In this document: piece after piece, positions 53,849 through 64,000 of the stretch
How positions within the stretch are numbered: the first letter of the stretch is position 1
How the letters are laid out: the number at the start of each line of letters is the position of its first letter
NCBI GenBank assembly: GCA_004794655.1
Contig: SMMW01000575.1
Location: forward strand, 13,963,001-14,027,000
Length of the DNA: 64,000 bases
From: Marisa cornuarietis
Taxonomy: Eukaryota > Mollusca > Gastropoda > Architaenioglossa > Ampullariidae
Direction of reading: 5' to 3'
The notes under the pieces: model-generated
Seen by the model: only the letters and a program-made list of their open reading frames with translations
Databases searched by the model: none
What the model was told of the DNA's origin: nothing
Position numbers and translations under genes: made by a program

Positions 53849-55594
53849 ATATATATATATATATACACACACACACATTTATTATCACATTAACATGTCC
53901 GAGTAATAGAGATGAAATGAATCTTTATCTTCCATGGAATTACGCTAGACAAAAGACTACGGATATCGTATGGAAATGATTTTACTTTGTATAGGTGACT
54001 TGTTCGTCCAGGCGCAGTTTATGTTAATAAAAGCGATTTCCTTTTACAAAGACTTCGATTTAGAAAGGGTAGTCGATTTAAAATGTGAGATGTATGATGC
54101 CCACGTTAACCTGTAATCAAGCCTGTCTTGAAGGGGGGGGGGAGCCCTAAAGGTCTGTTTATAGGTCTTGTTTTCGGTCTGATAAAATATGCTTCTTTAT
54201 TTTGTGAAATAATGGTGACAGGTATTCAAACATGTCTTAAGCCAAGACATTTAGGGACTTACATTTTGCGTCACGGCGAGCTTTAGCTGTCGGGTTCGCA
54301 ATAAAGTTAAGGATGAAGAACATGAATTCCATAGAGGTCGATGCTGGTGATACGGAACAACATCTATCGTCGTCATCAGTGTCCTGTCATTTTACATTTG
54401 ACAAACATTGCTGGGTGCCACGTTTAACACGTTTAAAAGCTCGTAGAAGTAGTCACAGTCGACCACAGATATTTGAGCTGTGTAAGCACGTCTCTTTTTC
54501 CATCGCTTTTTTTCTTCATCTAAGTGCATTTTTTCCACAAGGCACGAGCTTGTGCGCCACTTAAATGTGTCATGGGCATACTATGACGAGAATGCAAATT
54601 AAAGTTCTCGTTGAGAAAGCCACCAGGCCCGCTATTTCATTATCTTCTTGTGACTGCTGCAGGGAGTGAATTTCAACGCTGGTCTGAAACTGCGTGCGTC
54701 GCCACTCGGGTACAGACACGGGGTGATGTGTTTGCCGATAACAGACTGCTCACAGGTCTCTTTGTGATGGGAAGATTGCAGTTGTTCTTAATGGTTCATG
54801 CACTGGCGCAATATCCTCGCGCTCTTTAACATTACAACATGCAGAAGACATTTGACACGAACGAACAGCGAGTAAGAGTGGGACCGTTGACAGAACGCCG
54901 TGGAAAATCGAATAGTTTCTTAATATCGGAGCCAGTTAAACCGTCAACGGACCAAAGACTCTAGTGCCAGGAAACGTCGCGTAATAAAATAAATATTATC
55001 GTTCACTTTTTATCGATTAGTGAAATATTCGCCAGTAGTACTTCTTTGTACTTCACGCATAGCAGAACACGCATACATGCACAAGCGAGCGAGCTGGTCA
55101 GGCAGCAAATGATACTAAAAGGAGAAAATAAATTTTTTTTATCGATTCGTGATATATTAGCCAGAAAATCGAGACTTCGTTAGCATCTACCCTGTACAGC
55201 AACGATTTCTTGATCCTCTCTCTTAGCAGAACAAGCATGCACAAGCAGAAGAGCTGGTCATAGAACAAATGGGATGAAAGGGAGAACATGATATAGAAAG
55301 TAATTTGTCGGAAAGATTCTAGTTTAACCTTTTAAATGTCTTTGTTGATATGAACACATTTTTCACGCCTTTCTTTAATCTTTCTTGCTTGTTTTAGGTG
55401 AGTCAGGATACACGGTTCTGTGGCGGGAAGACCCACTTCTAAATGCAGCTCAACCGAAGTCGCATTACCGTCTGTTGTAGGCATTACCACCCAAGATGAC
55501 AATTTAGTACACGTATACAAGTTCTAACAAACAGCGTGGAATATTTGTATCTATCGAGAAAAATTACATCGTCAGGAATTCTCGTGGGAGAGTC
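53849..55594. other. 5' flank or intron of the protocadherin gene, no coding signal
   Basis: An AT/AC run (53850-53877) follows the transposon end. A G run lies at 54134-54142. The pair of stretches at 55010-55120 and 55130-55270 shows loosely repeated wording (TTTTATCGATT, AGCAGAACA.GCAT, GCTGGTCA), a degenerate direct duplication about 120 bp apart. Confidence 0.4.
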
Positions 55595-55906
55595 ATGGCC
55601 TCGTCACGCCGAACATCGCCGGCGTTAGTCTCACTGACCGTCATCCTCCTGATGGTGGTGCACTTCCGGTCGACGAGAGCCCAGACCGGCGCGGTGGTGT
55701 TTTACCTGCGGGAGGAGCTGCCGGCGGGGTCACTGGTGGGCAACGTCTCGCAGGCCAGCAACGTCACCAGGGGTCTGACCGCGGCGATTGCTAACAGCCT
55801 GCAGTACCAGATCCTCAGCTCGGAAGGACCCCGCATCAGCTTACTGTTCAACATCAACACCCGCACGGGAGTCATCTTTACTAACGCCATGATTGACCGC
55901 GAACAG
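55595..55906 (+). CDS. Protocadherin exon 1: signal peptide and first half of EC1
   Basis: ATG 55595 starts a classic signal peptide: a hydrophobic core (ALVSLTVILLMVV) and probable cleavage after RSTRA. EC1 follows with REELPAGSLVGNV and the FNINTRTGVIFTNAMIDREQ calcium-binding DRE motif. The donor is CAG|GTAACA, phase 0. Reading on past the donor gives a short unrelated tail to a stop at 55999, which is intron. Confidence 0.93.
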
Positions 55907-58900
55907 GTAACAGCTACGAGTTGCCGATATCTGGTCTTGCTTAAATCTTGTTTAAACGTTGTTTGTACTTTCTTTCTCGCCACTTTCCCTCATTTATAAC
56001 TGTAAATTATTAATAATTTCAAAGGCATTATGGTTGACGGGTGAAATTATGACAATTTAGGGGTGAGGGGAAGGGGCTCATCTTTTTAGCAGGTGTCATA
56101 GCTGCTTACGGAAGAGAGATTTTTCAAATAAAATTAGAGTGAAACACCATCCCATCCCCTGAGTGAACTTCCCCACCCCAACCTCTTCAATAAGCAATGA
56201 TAAATTATGATACGTATTATTTGCGTGCGCTTACATGTGGGGCTTCGGAGAAATCCAAAATGAGATGAAGAAACTGTGAGAGGTCAATATAAGATTTTAA
56301 AATCAGGTGTATGCACACAACGTAAATGCGAATGCAAGGGCGGAAGAATTTTGTGTAAATCAAAATTTGAACTACATTTCATTGTCTTACAGTTTTAATG
56401 TGCTAAGGCTTCTTTCCTTCCCAACAGATGTGCGATCTTTTGACGACTTGCCAGGTGGAGTTTGACGTAACAATCAAGTCTACAAACTCAACTAACTTCA
56501 TCAGACTTGTGCCAGTCAAAGTCTTTATTGATGACATCAACGACAACTCTCCCACCTTTCCAACCAGCGAAGTAAACGTGACCTTCTCAGAGAACGCGCC
56601 TCTAGAGACAAAGATTCCTGTATCAGGCGCATTCGATCGGGACACGGGGCTAGCCACACCCATCAGGTAACTAGTAACAGCCATTTTGTCACACAGCCAC
56701 GTTTCTTTTTTCACTATCGTTGAGTATGAATACTTCAACAGATTTTAAACCACAGCAGAAAAATACTTGAAAATGCGTTTACACCACGATTCGTTCTTTT
56801 CAGATACTCCCTGCAAGATACTGGCGTGTTTGCTTTGTCGGAGGAGAGGCAGCTGGACGGGTTGTCTTCCCTGAAGCTCATCCTCAAACAACCCCTCGAC
56901 CGCGAGACCCTCTCCTTCTATTCCCTCATCCTCCTGGCAAGCGACGGTGACGACCCGGGCAGCCATACTGGAACCCTCGTGGTCAACGTTGAGGTCGGTG
57001 ACATCAACGACAACGCGCCGACGTTCACTCAGTACGGCTTCAACCTAACGGTCAACGATACGGCAGAAACGGGGACCACTTTCGGGCAACTGAAAGCCTA
57101 CGATGCTGACGCCGGTGTCAACGCACAACTGAGCTTTCGTCTCAGCATTCTGACGGAGTCCGTCGTGCAGGAGCTGTTCCAGCTGAACGAGACTTCGGGA
57201 GAGCTGAGTGTGAAGGCCGACCTCCAGTACCAGTCGCGTCGCAACTTCCAGTGCGTTGTGGAAGTCTGGGACCGCGGGATTCCGCCTCTCTACTCCCAGA
57301 CCATCCTCAGGATCCAAGTCGTGAACGACGGCAACACCCCGCCCAAACTGGAGCTGACCCTTGCCGACCCCGCTTACGATACAAGAAGTACCCGTATGAA
57401 TGAGAACGCTGATGTGGGCACCTTTGTTGGCAGCCTGAAGGTGGAGGACCTTGACGAAGGCAGCGATGGCATAATCGAGTGTTGGAGCGCGAACCCTCAC
57501 GTATCGCTGGAGGCTTTCGATGAGAAGAGCTACGGCGTCGTCGTGGCTAAAGAGTTTGACTACGAGGATAGCCCTCAGGTGAACATTTCCATCATTTGCA
57601 GCGACCACGGGACCCCACGTCTGACAACATCGACGAACTTTCTATTCTACGTGCTAGATGTAAACGACAATGCCCCGCAGTTCACGCAATCTGTCTACAA
57701 CGGGTCAGTGAAAGAAAGCATTGAAGGAGCTCAGTCGGTCGCACAGGTCCTGGCGCTAGACAAAGATGGCTTTAACAACAACCAGATAACGTACTCGCTT
57801 GGCAATGCAGACGAACGTTTATTCGTTGTGGACGCCACCACCGGCTTGGTTAGGCTGAACGTGTCTGTGGACCGGGAACATACCCCCATGCTGACAGTCG
57901 TGGTTTTCGCAACAGATTCTGGCACCCCTCCGTTGACTGGGACGGCCACAGTGACGGTGATAGTAGAGGATATCAACGACAACATTCCTTACCTCAATAA
58001 GACCGATTATTACGTCAGCGAAGCGGTGCCGGTTGGCTATGTCTTTAACGCCCAAGTTGCTGATGACGACGCGGGTGTGAACGCCGAGGTCTTGGTGTTC
58101 GTCGCCGACGAGGACATCGACGTTGCCTCTCCGTTCACCATCCTTGCGAACGGGTCCATCGAAGTGAACAGGAAACTGAGCCGAGAGACACAGAATGAGA
58201 CGAGACTAGCCGTGTTTCTGCGAGACAAAGGAACGCCCGCCCTCACCGGTTCGGGGACCTTGACTTTACACATTGTCGCATACAATGACCAATCCCCGCA
58301 GTTTGTCTTTCCTTCCCCCACGAACAAGACAGCCTGGATCAACGCCGAGGCTCCTCTGGGATCCCAGGTTTGCCGCGTGCAAACCGCGGACAGCGGCCTG
58401 GGCGCGCCTCAGAACGTTCTGTACGACATCGCTGAAGGCAACTCGGACAATTGGTTTGGCATCAACAGTCGATCCGGGGAGCTGTTCGTCGCCCGTGACC
58501 TTCTCCCTCTCGCCGGTTCGACCGTCCAGCTTAAGATTTCCTCGGCACATCCGGTGAGCCCGCGGATGCTGAGTTACGCCGACTTGGAGGTGATGGTCAG
58601 GCCGTCCAACGCAAGCCTGCTGACTCGGGCCGCCTCAGGGGTGCAAAACAGTTACGTCATCGTCGCTGGTATCATCTCCGGCGTCACGGTCATCATTGCT
58701 GTGGTCATCATCTCAGTCATCGTCCACCTGAGAACGGCAGACCTGAGGAGGATGCGAGGTGGCAAGAGCAAAGCCACCAAACCGAACAATGTCATTAACT
58801 CTCATGTTCCGATCGCAGTCACCGTTGGAGCGGGAGTAAAGGGAGAGAAGCTTCCCAAGACCAACACCGCGCTGACGGCATCGGTGGGCGGGAAAAATGC

Positions 58901-61655
58901 TGCTTTCACAGCCTCTGAAAAGGAGAGTAATACGATGTGGAAGCCCAGCGCTCTACGGCAAACGACAGCTTTGACCAAAGAAGCCCTCGAGCTTCATTCC
59001 AGTCCTCCAAAGCTGCCTATTCCTGAGGTAAGCTAGGTCTCTATTTCTTTCTTCTCTCTCTCTCTCCGTCTTACAGTGCTATCCTGTCGAGAAATGGGCA
59101 CTGGTTGTAGACACAGGAGTGGGTAACTGACTTTTAGACGTACTGGAACTGATGGTGGAGGGTTGACAAGCGAGGTGAAAGTGTCGGCACTGATGTTATT
59201 ATCGATGCTTTTGGTCTCAAGGCTGGTATCGACCCTATACTGTTGCTGAGACTGCAGGATACCTTTAAGTCCTGTTGAGAGAAGTAAAAATCGTGCCGCA
59301 TATAGTCCTAAGCCGTAGTCATTGATCGGCATGGTTCGTTTCTTTTTATGTAATCATGATGTGAGTTAGTACAGCACGTGCTACCTTCCTACGTAAACAC
59401 AGTCTCTTCCTACCTCCTTCCTTTGCAGCTTTCAGATATGGTTAACCCGTTGCCGTAATTACGGGTATGCTAGTTCACGACTATCGTGTTCAATTTTAAC
59501 AAACAAATGGCAGCGGTAAAGATTTGGTTATTCACGTGCGAGTTGCAGTGAGATTTATCTACACGAACATGGGAATTATTTTATAAACTCGTGACCTGAC
59601 GGTCGGCAATAGTTTCCACCCCAAGACAAAAAAAAATTGAAAAAGAAAATTATTTGATTTGGTACAGCCATACTATTATTTATACGAATTTTCCCGCAAA
59701 ATGGAAGAACATCTGTCCGAAGGCTGTTTTCCCCCCCCCCCATTCCTTTTGCTATTACCACCTATCTCCAACCTTTCATACTGACAGCCTAAGCATGCCT
59801 TTAGTGCGAGGGCTCTACATGCCATCCACACGACAGGACGCGTTAACACATTGTAGGCTTGTTGGTGATCCTACGGTCATCGGTATTACATCGACTCAGA
59901 GGCGCCATCTTGAGGATGATCAAAGGGCGGGGGATCGTCTCACAACCTCTGACTTTACCCAGAAAAGACATCTTCTCTCCAAGTTGTGACTTTTCGGTTG
60001 CTGTTGACAAAAGGCGAGCGCTTTTCCCTGTGCACAACGGTGAGGTCCGAGTGGTTAAGCGGACAACAGCAACGAACACACGAGATATTTAACTGATTGT
60101 GCAGCAAAGAGACAAAACTACTAATACAGTTCAGTCCAAAAGAAAATCATCCCTGAAACATCTTAACTGTGCTAAGAAAAATAAAAATACAGTCGCGACG
60201 AAAAACAAATATAATCTGAAACATTGCGTGGAAAACTGTCAGTAAAACTAGTTGCGAGAATTGTAAATTGAAAACTTTTATGCCTCATATCAAAACAGCA
60301 AAATAAAAGAGTTCATTTTATGAACGACCAAGCGTTTGCTGAACTGAAACTTCGTTAAAAAGCATTTTAGCGAAATCATGTGACATGTTTCCGTTCTTAA
60401 AAATAAGCGGGAGAGACATGATTCTGACGGTCAACTTGGGTGTATACTGTATAGAGTGGGTTTGGTAGAAAAATGATGTCTTCTTGCCTGGTAGTAATTG
60501 ACGTGCCATCGTTTTCAGGGTCGCAGACCTTTAATGATGGAAGATCACAACAGCGACACATCAGGGGAAACAACTTGCGATAGCGGACGCGGAGCCAGTG
60601 ACGAAGAGATTGCCCCCCCTTTACATGAAGCTTACGCAGGTGAAGTCTTATATTGTGTCTTTTATTTTATACGACGTTATTTGTTTGATTATTTATTTCC
60701 TTTATTTTTTCGTTGTGGCTAGTCAAGATACGACAGGAGAGTAGCGATTAGTGAGACGCAAGAACAAGCATACGAAATGAGAAATTAAATTTTGATAGGA
60801 ATATACTGTGGACAAATGGAACTCGCTTTATTGCCGTATTAGCAATGTTACCATTGCATTTAGTCTACCCATACTGGTTGTAATATTTAAACAAAGCATT
60901 GAATGACAACTCAGATAATCTCTCCTTGCCGGCGTGATTTTTGTACCATGTCAGCTTTCCGTTTTGCAGGTTACCCGGTGCAGGGACGCATTGATGCAAG
61001 CTACTCCAGTGCGCCGCCACGAATTCCACCTCGCGAGCCCCTCCAGTGGATACAGGCTGACCGGAGAGTGTCACCACCTGCTGATGCACATCGGCGTGTC
61101 CATGACGACGTGTGTCATGGTGACATATTGCCCAGAGCTCGCCAGTTCCGATTTTCTCCCGACGACAGAACCTCCCCGCTGCCACCTTTTCCTGCCTCCA
61201 GTGTAGCTAGTCGTCGGATGCTGGTTTCTCAGGAACCCGAAGAAAGTCTAGGTAGACAGTACGAGCTCACAAGTGGACGCAAGTACCCGAACAGTTCGCG
61301 CCAGACACAGCACACAGGACCGGGTAGGGGTACCGCCCTTTCCGTGTCACCCAGTTCGCCCCTCCAGCGAGAAATTCTGTCGCGGACACTTGAGAGTGAG
61401 CTGCCGGTCACCAGAAGCAGTGCGACATGCTTGCCCTCAGGTAGCAGAGTCCAGGGCACACCTGGCAATGGCGGGGAGGAGAGCGGCCGTCAAGGGGGGT
61501 TGGCTTGGCAAGTGGACGGTCCGCCACCCAGAGCGCGCCCGTCCTCGTCGCTGACCAGCCTAGCTCCGAGTGGTGATGATGACGACAACACCACCACCTC
61601 CGGCAGCTACTCTATCGACTTTGATGACGTCATGAATGTGTCACTGGAATGTTGA
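55595..61655 (+). CDS. Delta-type protocadherin, gene span (5 coding exons)
   Basis: Coding exons 55595-55906, 56428-56666, 56804-59027, 60519-60639 and 60970-61655 join in phase to 1193 residues. Layout: signal peptide (1-29), seven cadherin repeats (EC1 ~31-147, EC2 ~148-256, EC3 ~257-363, EC4 ~364-476, EC5 ~477-580, EC6 ~581-683, EC7 ~684-790), one membrane span (~801-827) and a 366-residue cytoplasmic tail. Calcium-linker motifs DINDN (140-144, 250-254, 573-577) and DVNDN (469-473) are canonical, and about fifteen N-glycosylation sequons are present. EC1 has the protocadherin-type CDLLTTCQVEFDV segment. Seven repeats plus a DSGRG tail motif match delta-protocadherins, calcium-dependent homophilic adhesion receptors of the plasma membrane, especially neural. 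The start has a good context (GTCATGG) and directly precedes the signal peptide. No vertebrate-orthologue symbol is assigned. Confidence 0.95.
56428..56666 (+). CDS. Protocadherin exon 2: rest of EC1 and start of EC2
   Basis: The acceptor CCAACAG ends at 56427 and the donor CAG|GTAACT is at 56667. The exon encodes MCDLLTTCQVEFDVTI, the DDINDNSPTFP linker, then EC2 with VTFSENAPLETKIPV and AFDRDTG. The Met at its first codon is internal, since the exon continues exon 1 in frame. Confidence 0.93.
56804..59027 (+). CDS. Protocadherin exon 3: EC2-EC7, membrane span, juxtamembrane tail
   Basis: The acceptor TTTTCAG ends at 56803 and the donor GAG|GTAAGC is at 59028. The frame spans 741 codons without interruption. 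Linkers in order are DINDNAPTF, NDGNTPPKL (degenerate), DVNDNAPQF, DINDNIPYL and YNDQSPQF (degenerate). Repeats carry DADAGVNA and DDDAGVNA, the protocadherin D-x-D-x-G-x-N signature. The span SYVIVAGIISGVTVIIAVVI is followed by stop-transfer Arg residues (HLR, RRMRGGKSK). If the donor is not used, three codons later a TAG (59034-59036) ends a short-tailed protein. Confidence 0.96.
60519..60639 (+). CDS. Protocadherin exon 4: conserved cytoplasmic motif
   Basis: The acceptor TTTTCAG ends at 60518 and the donor CAG|GTGAAG is at 60640. The exon encodes GRRPLMMEDHNSDTSGETTC followed by DSGRGASDEEI. The S/D-T/S...CDSGRG.S.E block is the cytoplasmic hallmark of delta-protocadherin-like proteins across animals. 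Confidence 0.9.
60970..61655 (+). CDS. Protocadherin exon 5: C-terminal cytoplasmic tail
   Basis: The acceptor TTTTGCAG ends at 60969 and the phase matches exon 4 (G|GT, giving Gly). The tail is Ser/Pro/Arg-rich and disordered in appearance: PPRIPPREPLQW, SPLPPFPASS, then SSSLTSLAPSGDDDDN and SIDFDDVMNVSLEC before TGA (61653-61655). The final acidic/hydrophobic stretch could be a short binding motif. No enzymatic domain is present. Confidence 0.9.
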
Positions 61656-61870
61656 CTCACGCAATCCCCTTCCTCTACTCCACAACATCCCCGTTAGCCG
61701 CTTCATTAACTCGTGGAAACAGCGACCGGGAAATTAACGTACACTGGCATTTTTCCCGCAAACTGCAATGAATGTTCAAAGCATTTTTATCGATGCCACG
61801 AAACAACGACTAACTCAGAGGGTTCTTAGACTATTGGTGCTCCATTAAAGCTTTCTCTTTGCAACGACAG
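61656..61870 (+). other. Protocadherin 3' UTR with possible poly(A) signal
   Basis: ATTAAA at 61844-61849 is the nearest common poly(A) signal variant after the stop; T-rich and CT-rich sequence follows it. A longer UTR is possible. Confidence 0.45.
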
Positions 61871-62513
61871 CACTTTTAAAAATTCTTTTTAAAGGGAATC
61901 CTAAGGCCACATAACAGATACTTGTTTGAGTGATAAACACACGAACAGTAGTCTTAGGAGACTGACACTATCGTGAACTTGCAGACTCTTGCTAAGGTAA
62001 CATGAAGCCTTGAGCAGACATGACTGGAAAATACTGTTTGTAAGGAAAGATAAACGGGCTTGTGGACCATGGACACACCAACCAAACAATTTCTAGGCCA
62101 TGAACAGTGTAGACTGCGTTTAAAACATTCTTGTCAGACATGTGATTAGTCCGTGATTGTAGTTCGAACTAGTCTTTTGATGGCAAGCACACGGTAACTT
62201 TGTAAAAAAACAGTTTCAAAACGGTCGACATTCATTACAGTCTGATGTCAGTCGGAGGCCAGTCTGGCTACGCCTGACAAATGAAAGTGTTTGTCGGAAG
62301 AATGAAACGCCGGACGTTGTGATTAGTACTAGCGGATGACAATCAGTTCAGTATTAAGTCTTTTGATCGTATTTAGTGTCGAGTTATGATTGTGAGCGGA
62401 TTGAGAACGTGTTCGTTGTATCTGCGTATTGCAGGAAGCATACGTGCACTTGAAAGAATTGTGCGACAATGAAAATATCTCTTTGCAGACCTACATGTGC
62501 TTGAGTACATGCC

Positions 62514-62559
<46 letters not shown>

Positions 62560-64000
62560 TTTGGATTTTTATAAGTGTGTGTGTGTGTGTGTGTGAGAGA
62601 GAGGATTAATGGAAGCGTGTCTGTGCGTGGGTCGTACGCTTGCGCGGGTCCTTCTGTAAAGAATATTTTGTCATTCCCTAATGTAGGGCTCGCATGAATA
62701 ACTAGCCAATAATTTTACTCATATACAGTGTCTATATAAACATATCTAAACGTGTTGTATGAGTTACGTTGAAGTGTATACATGTGTGCATGTGCGTGCA
62801 TTCACTCGTGTTATTGCATTTAGGCGAACCCAACAAACATGCACAATCTGTTGTTGGTGGAACACGTTTGAGGGCAAGTCATTAGCTGATAATAACAGGT
62901 GCAGTGCTATTTTTAGTATATGTTGTACACCTGCTACAGGCTCAGTTTTGCATTATGTACTGACTGCGCTCTTAGGGAAGACTTCGGGTGTAGTGAAACC
63001 TGTGTGGTAGCCGGTTCTCTTTCTCGCTAGCGAGTTTGACCACTGCAGGTGAAAACTTTCACCTACAGTGCCCACCTTCCTGTTTGATGTGTTGCTCATG
63101 CTCTGGGAAAATTTTGGGAAACTACCACCTCACAAGATTGACGTGCAGGATCATCATTGTTGTTGGGAGCAATATTGACGACGATGTGGATATTCACGAA
63201 AACAAAAAGAAATCTTCGCGTTGACTCCATGTTTTCATGGTTTGTAATTTATCTCCTGGTCCCTTTTCTGGTTCATTGTTTACCCCTACAACGTGCGTCA
63301 GCGCCAGGCAGGTGCCAGACCTTCCCTGCCATTGTTTGACGACGACCTCCCTGATAACGGAATCTTTAGCCTTGCCTCTTTGATGGAATTCCAACAAAGG
63401 CGATTGTGTTCACCTCCGACCTTTCGTGCAGACCCCGTGTATGTCTGTGACTGTACCGGCCGGCGGGCTCAGGGAAGCCCTGCCACATCAAAAGTTGTTT
63501 TATTGTTTTGATAACGGTCGCCAAAACGGCTTTTCCCGCGTCTGCGGTCTTTGTTCTCAGGGGCCCTATCTCCTCCGTTAGCGCGCCCTTCTCTCCACCA
63601 CCAAGATGTAACGTGCAAGTATTCGAGGCTTGTTTTCTCTTACTGTCTGCCCTCTTCCTGCATGCGTGGGTATCAGGTGTCGGTCCTGTCTGGCAGGACT
63701 CTGCATTCAGGCACCTCTATCCGACTTTACCCTCTTCCCACCCCCCTTCTACAACCCCTCGCACCCTCACCCCCCCCCCAAAAAAAAAACCCCCGTAAAC
63801 TAACACTGCCCTCTCTTACAAACTCTATCAAGCGCATACAAAAAATCATTCTGACGGGAGCAAAAGTCTGGCTTTAACAGTTTCATTTAAAGCAATTTTA
63901 GTTTTAAAAAAGTTCTAACGTGTTGCGTACTGTTTTTATATAGCTGTGTTTAAAATAAGAAATGTATTGTGCAGCTGGCTCCTGGGGCTCAACACTGCTG
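61871..64000. other. Intergenic DNA with GT repeats, no gene recognised
   Basis: Short frames without domains. C runs near 63770-63779 and poly-A at 63780-63789 produce Pro/Lys-rich artefact frames. Confidence 0.4.
62515..62602. repeat. (GT)n microsatellite, split into two runs
   Basis: GT run 62515-62554, a 20-bp AT-rich interruption, then a second GT run 62575-62594 passing into GA. Confidence 0.97.

Noticed and set aside
57045..57608. Minus-strand ORF of 187 residues inside the protocadherin
   Set aside because: Shadow of the long cadherin exon; the + strand frame explains the sequence completely.
60040..60065. tRNA A-box-like GTCCGAGTGGTTAAGCGGA
   Set aside because: No B box follows at the right distance; at most a tiny SINE relic.

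Overview
The window is animal nuclear DNA. It is gene-poor, rich in dinucleotide and trinucleotide microsatellites, and littered with decayed transposons and tRNA-derived SINEs. Two split genes with GT-AG introns are readable, both on the + strand: a short zinc-knuckle nuclear protein (ZCCHC10-like, 22302-24498) and a seven-cadherin-repeat protocadherin of the delta type (55595-61655). The large-exon protocadherin and the snail/bivalve-like SINE and mariner load suggest a lophotrochozoan, most likely a mollusc (perhaps a gastropod). That placement is inference; no species can be named from the sequence.

Layout. 1-5.2 kb: intergenic DNA with a decayed non-LTR reverse transcriptase on the minus strand and an antisense SINE. 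5.2-8.6 kb: AT-rich DNA without a recognised gene. 8.6-13.5 kb: two mariner remnants, both on the minus strand and both missing the middle of the transposase. 13.8-15.8 kb: a sense SINE, a possible terminal-inverted-repeat MITE and a second type of SINE. 22.3-26.7 kb: the ZCCHC10-like gene with a probable long AT-rich 3' end. 28.4-28.7 kb: the tail of a second LINE type ending in an AC microsatellite. 30-47 kb: intergenic DNA with more SINEs, a minisatellite of about 33 bp and simple repeats. 50.4-50.9 kb: a CpG-dense block that could be the promoter or first exon of the protocadherin. 52.6-53.85 kb: a TA-flanked Tigger/pogo-like non-autonomous DNA transposon. 55.6-61.85 kb: the protocadherin gene. 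The rest, to 64 kb, is intergenic.

The two genes share no evident pathway. ZCCHC10-like proteins are small nuclear CCHC-knuckle proteins with Ser/Asp/Lys-rich tails. The protocadherin is a single-pass adhesion receptor whose cytoplasmic tail is built from small 3' exons, and an in-frame stop just past the donor of its main exon would give a short-tailed isoform. Apart from the two genes, almost all interpretable signal is repetitive DNA. I saw no convincing new molecular system. The most useful novelties are the two SINE families, the two independently gutted mariners, and the tail-isoform option in the protocadherin.
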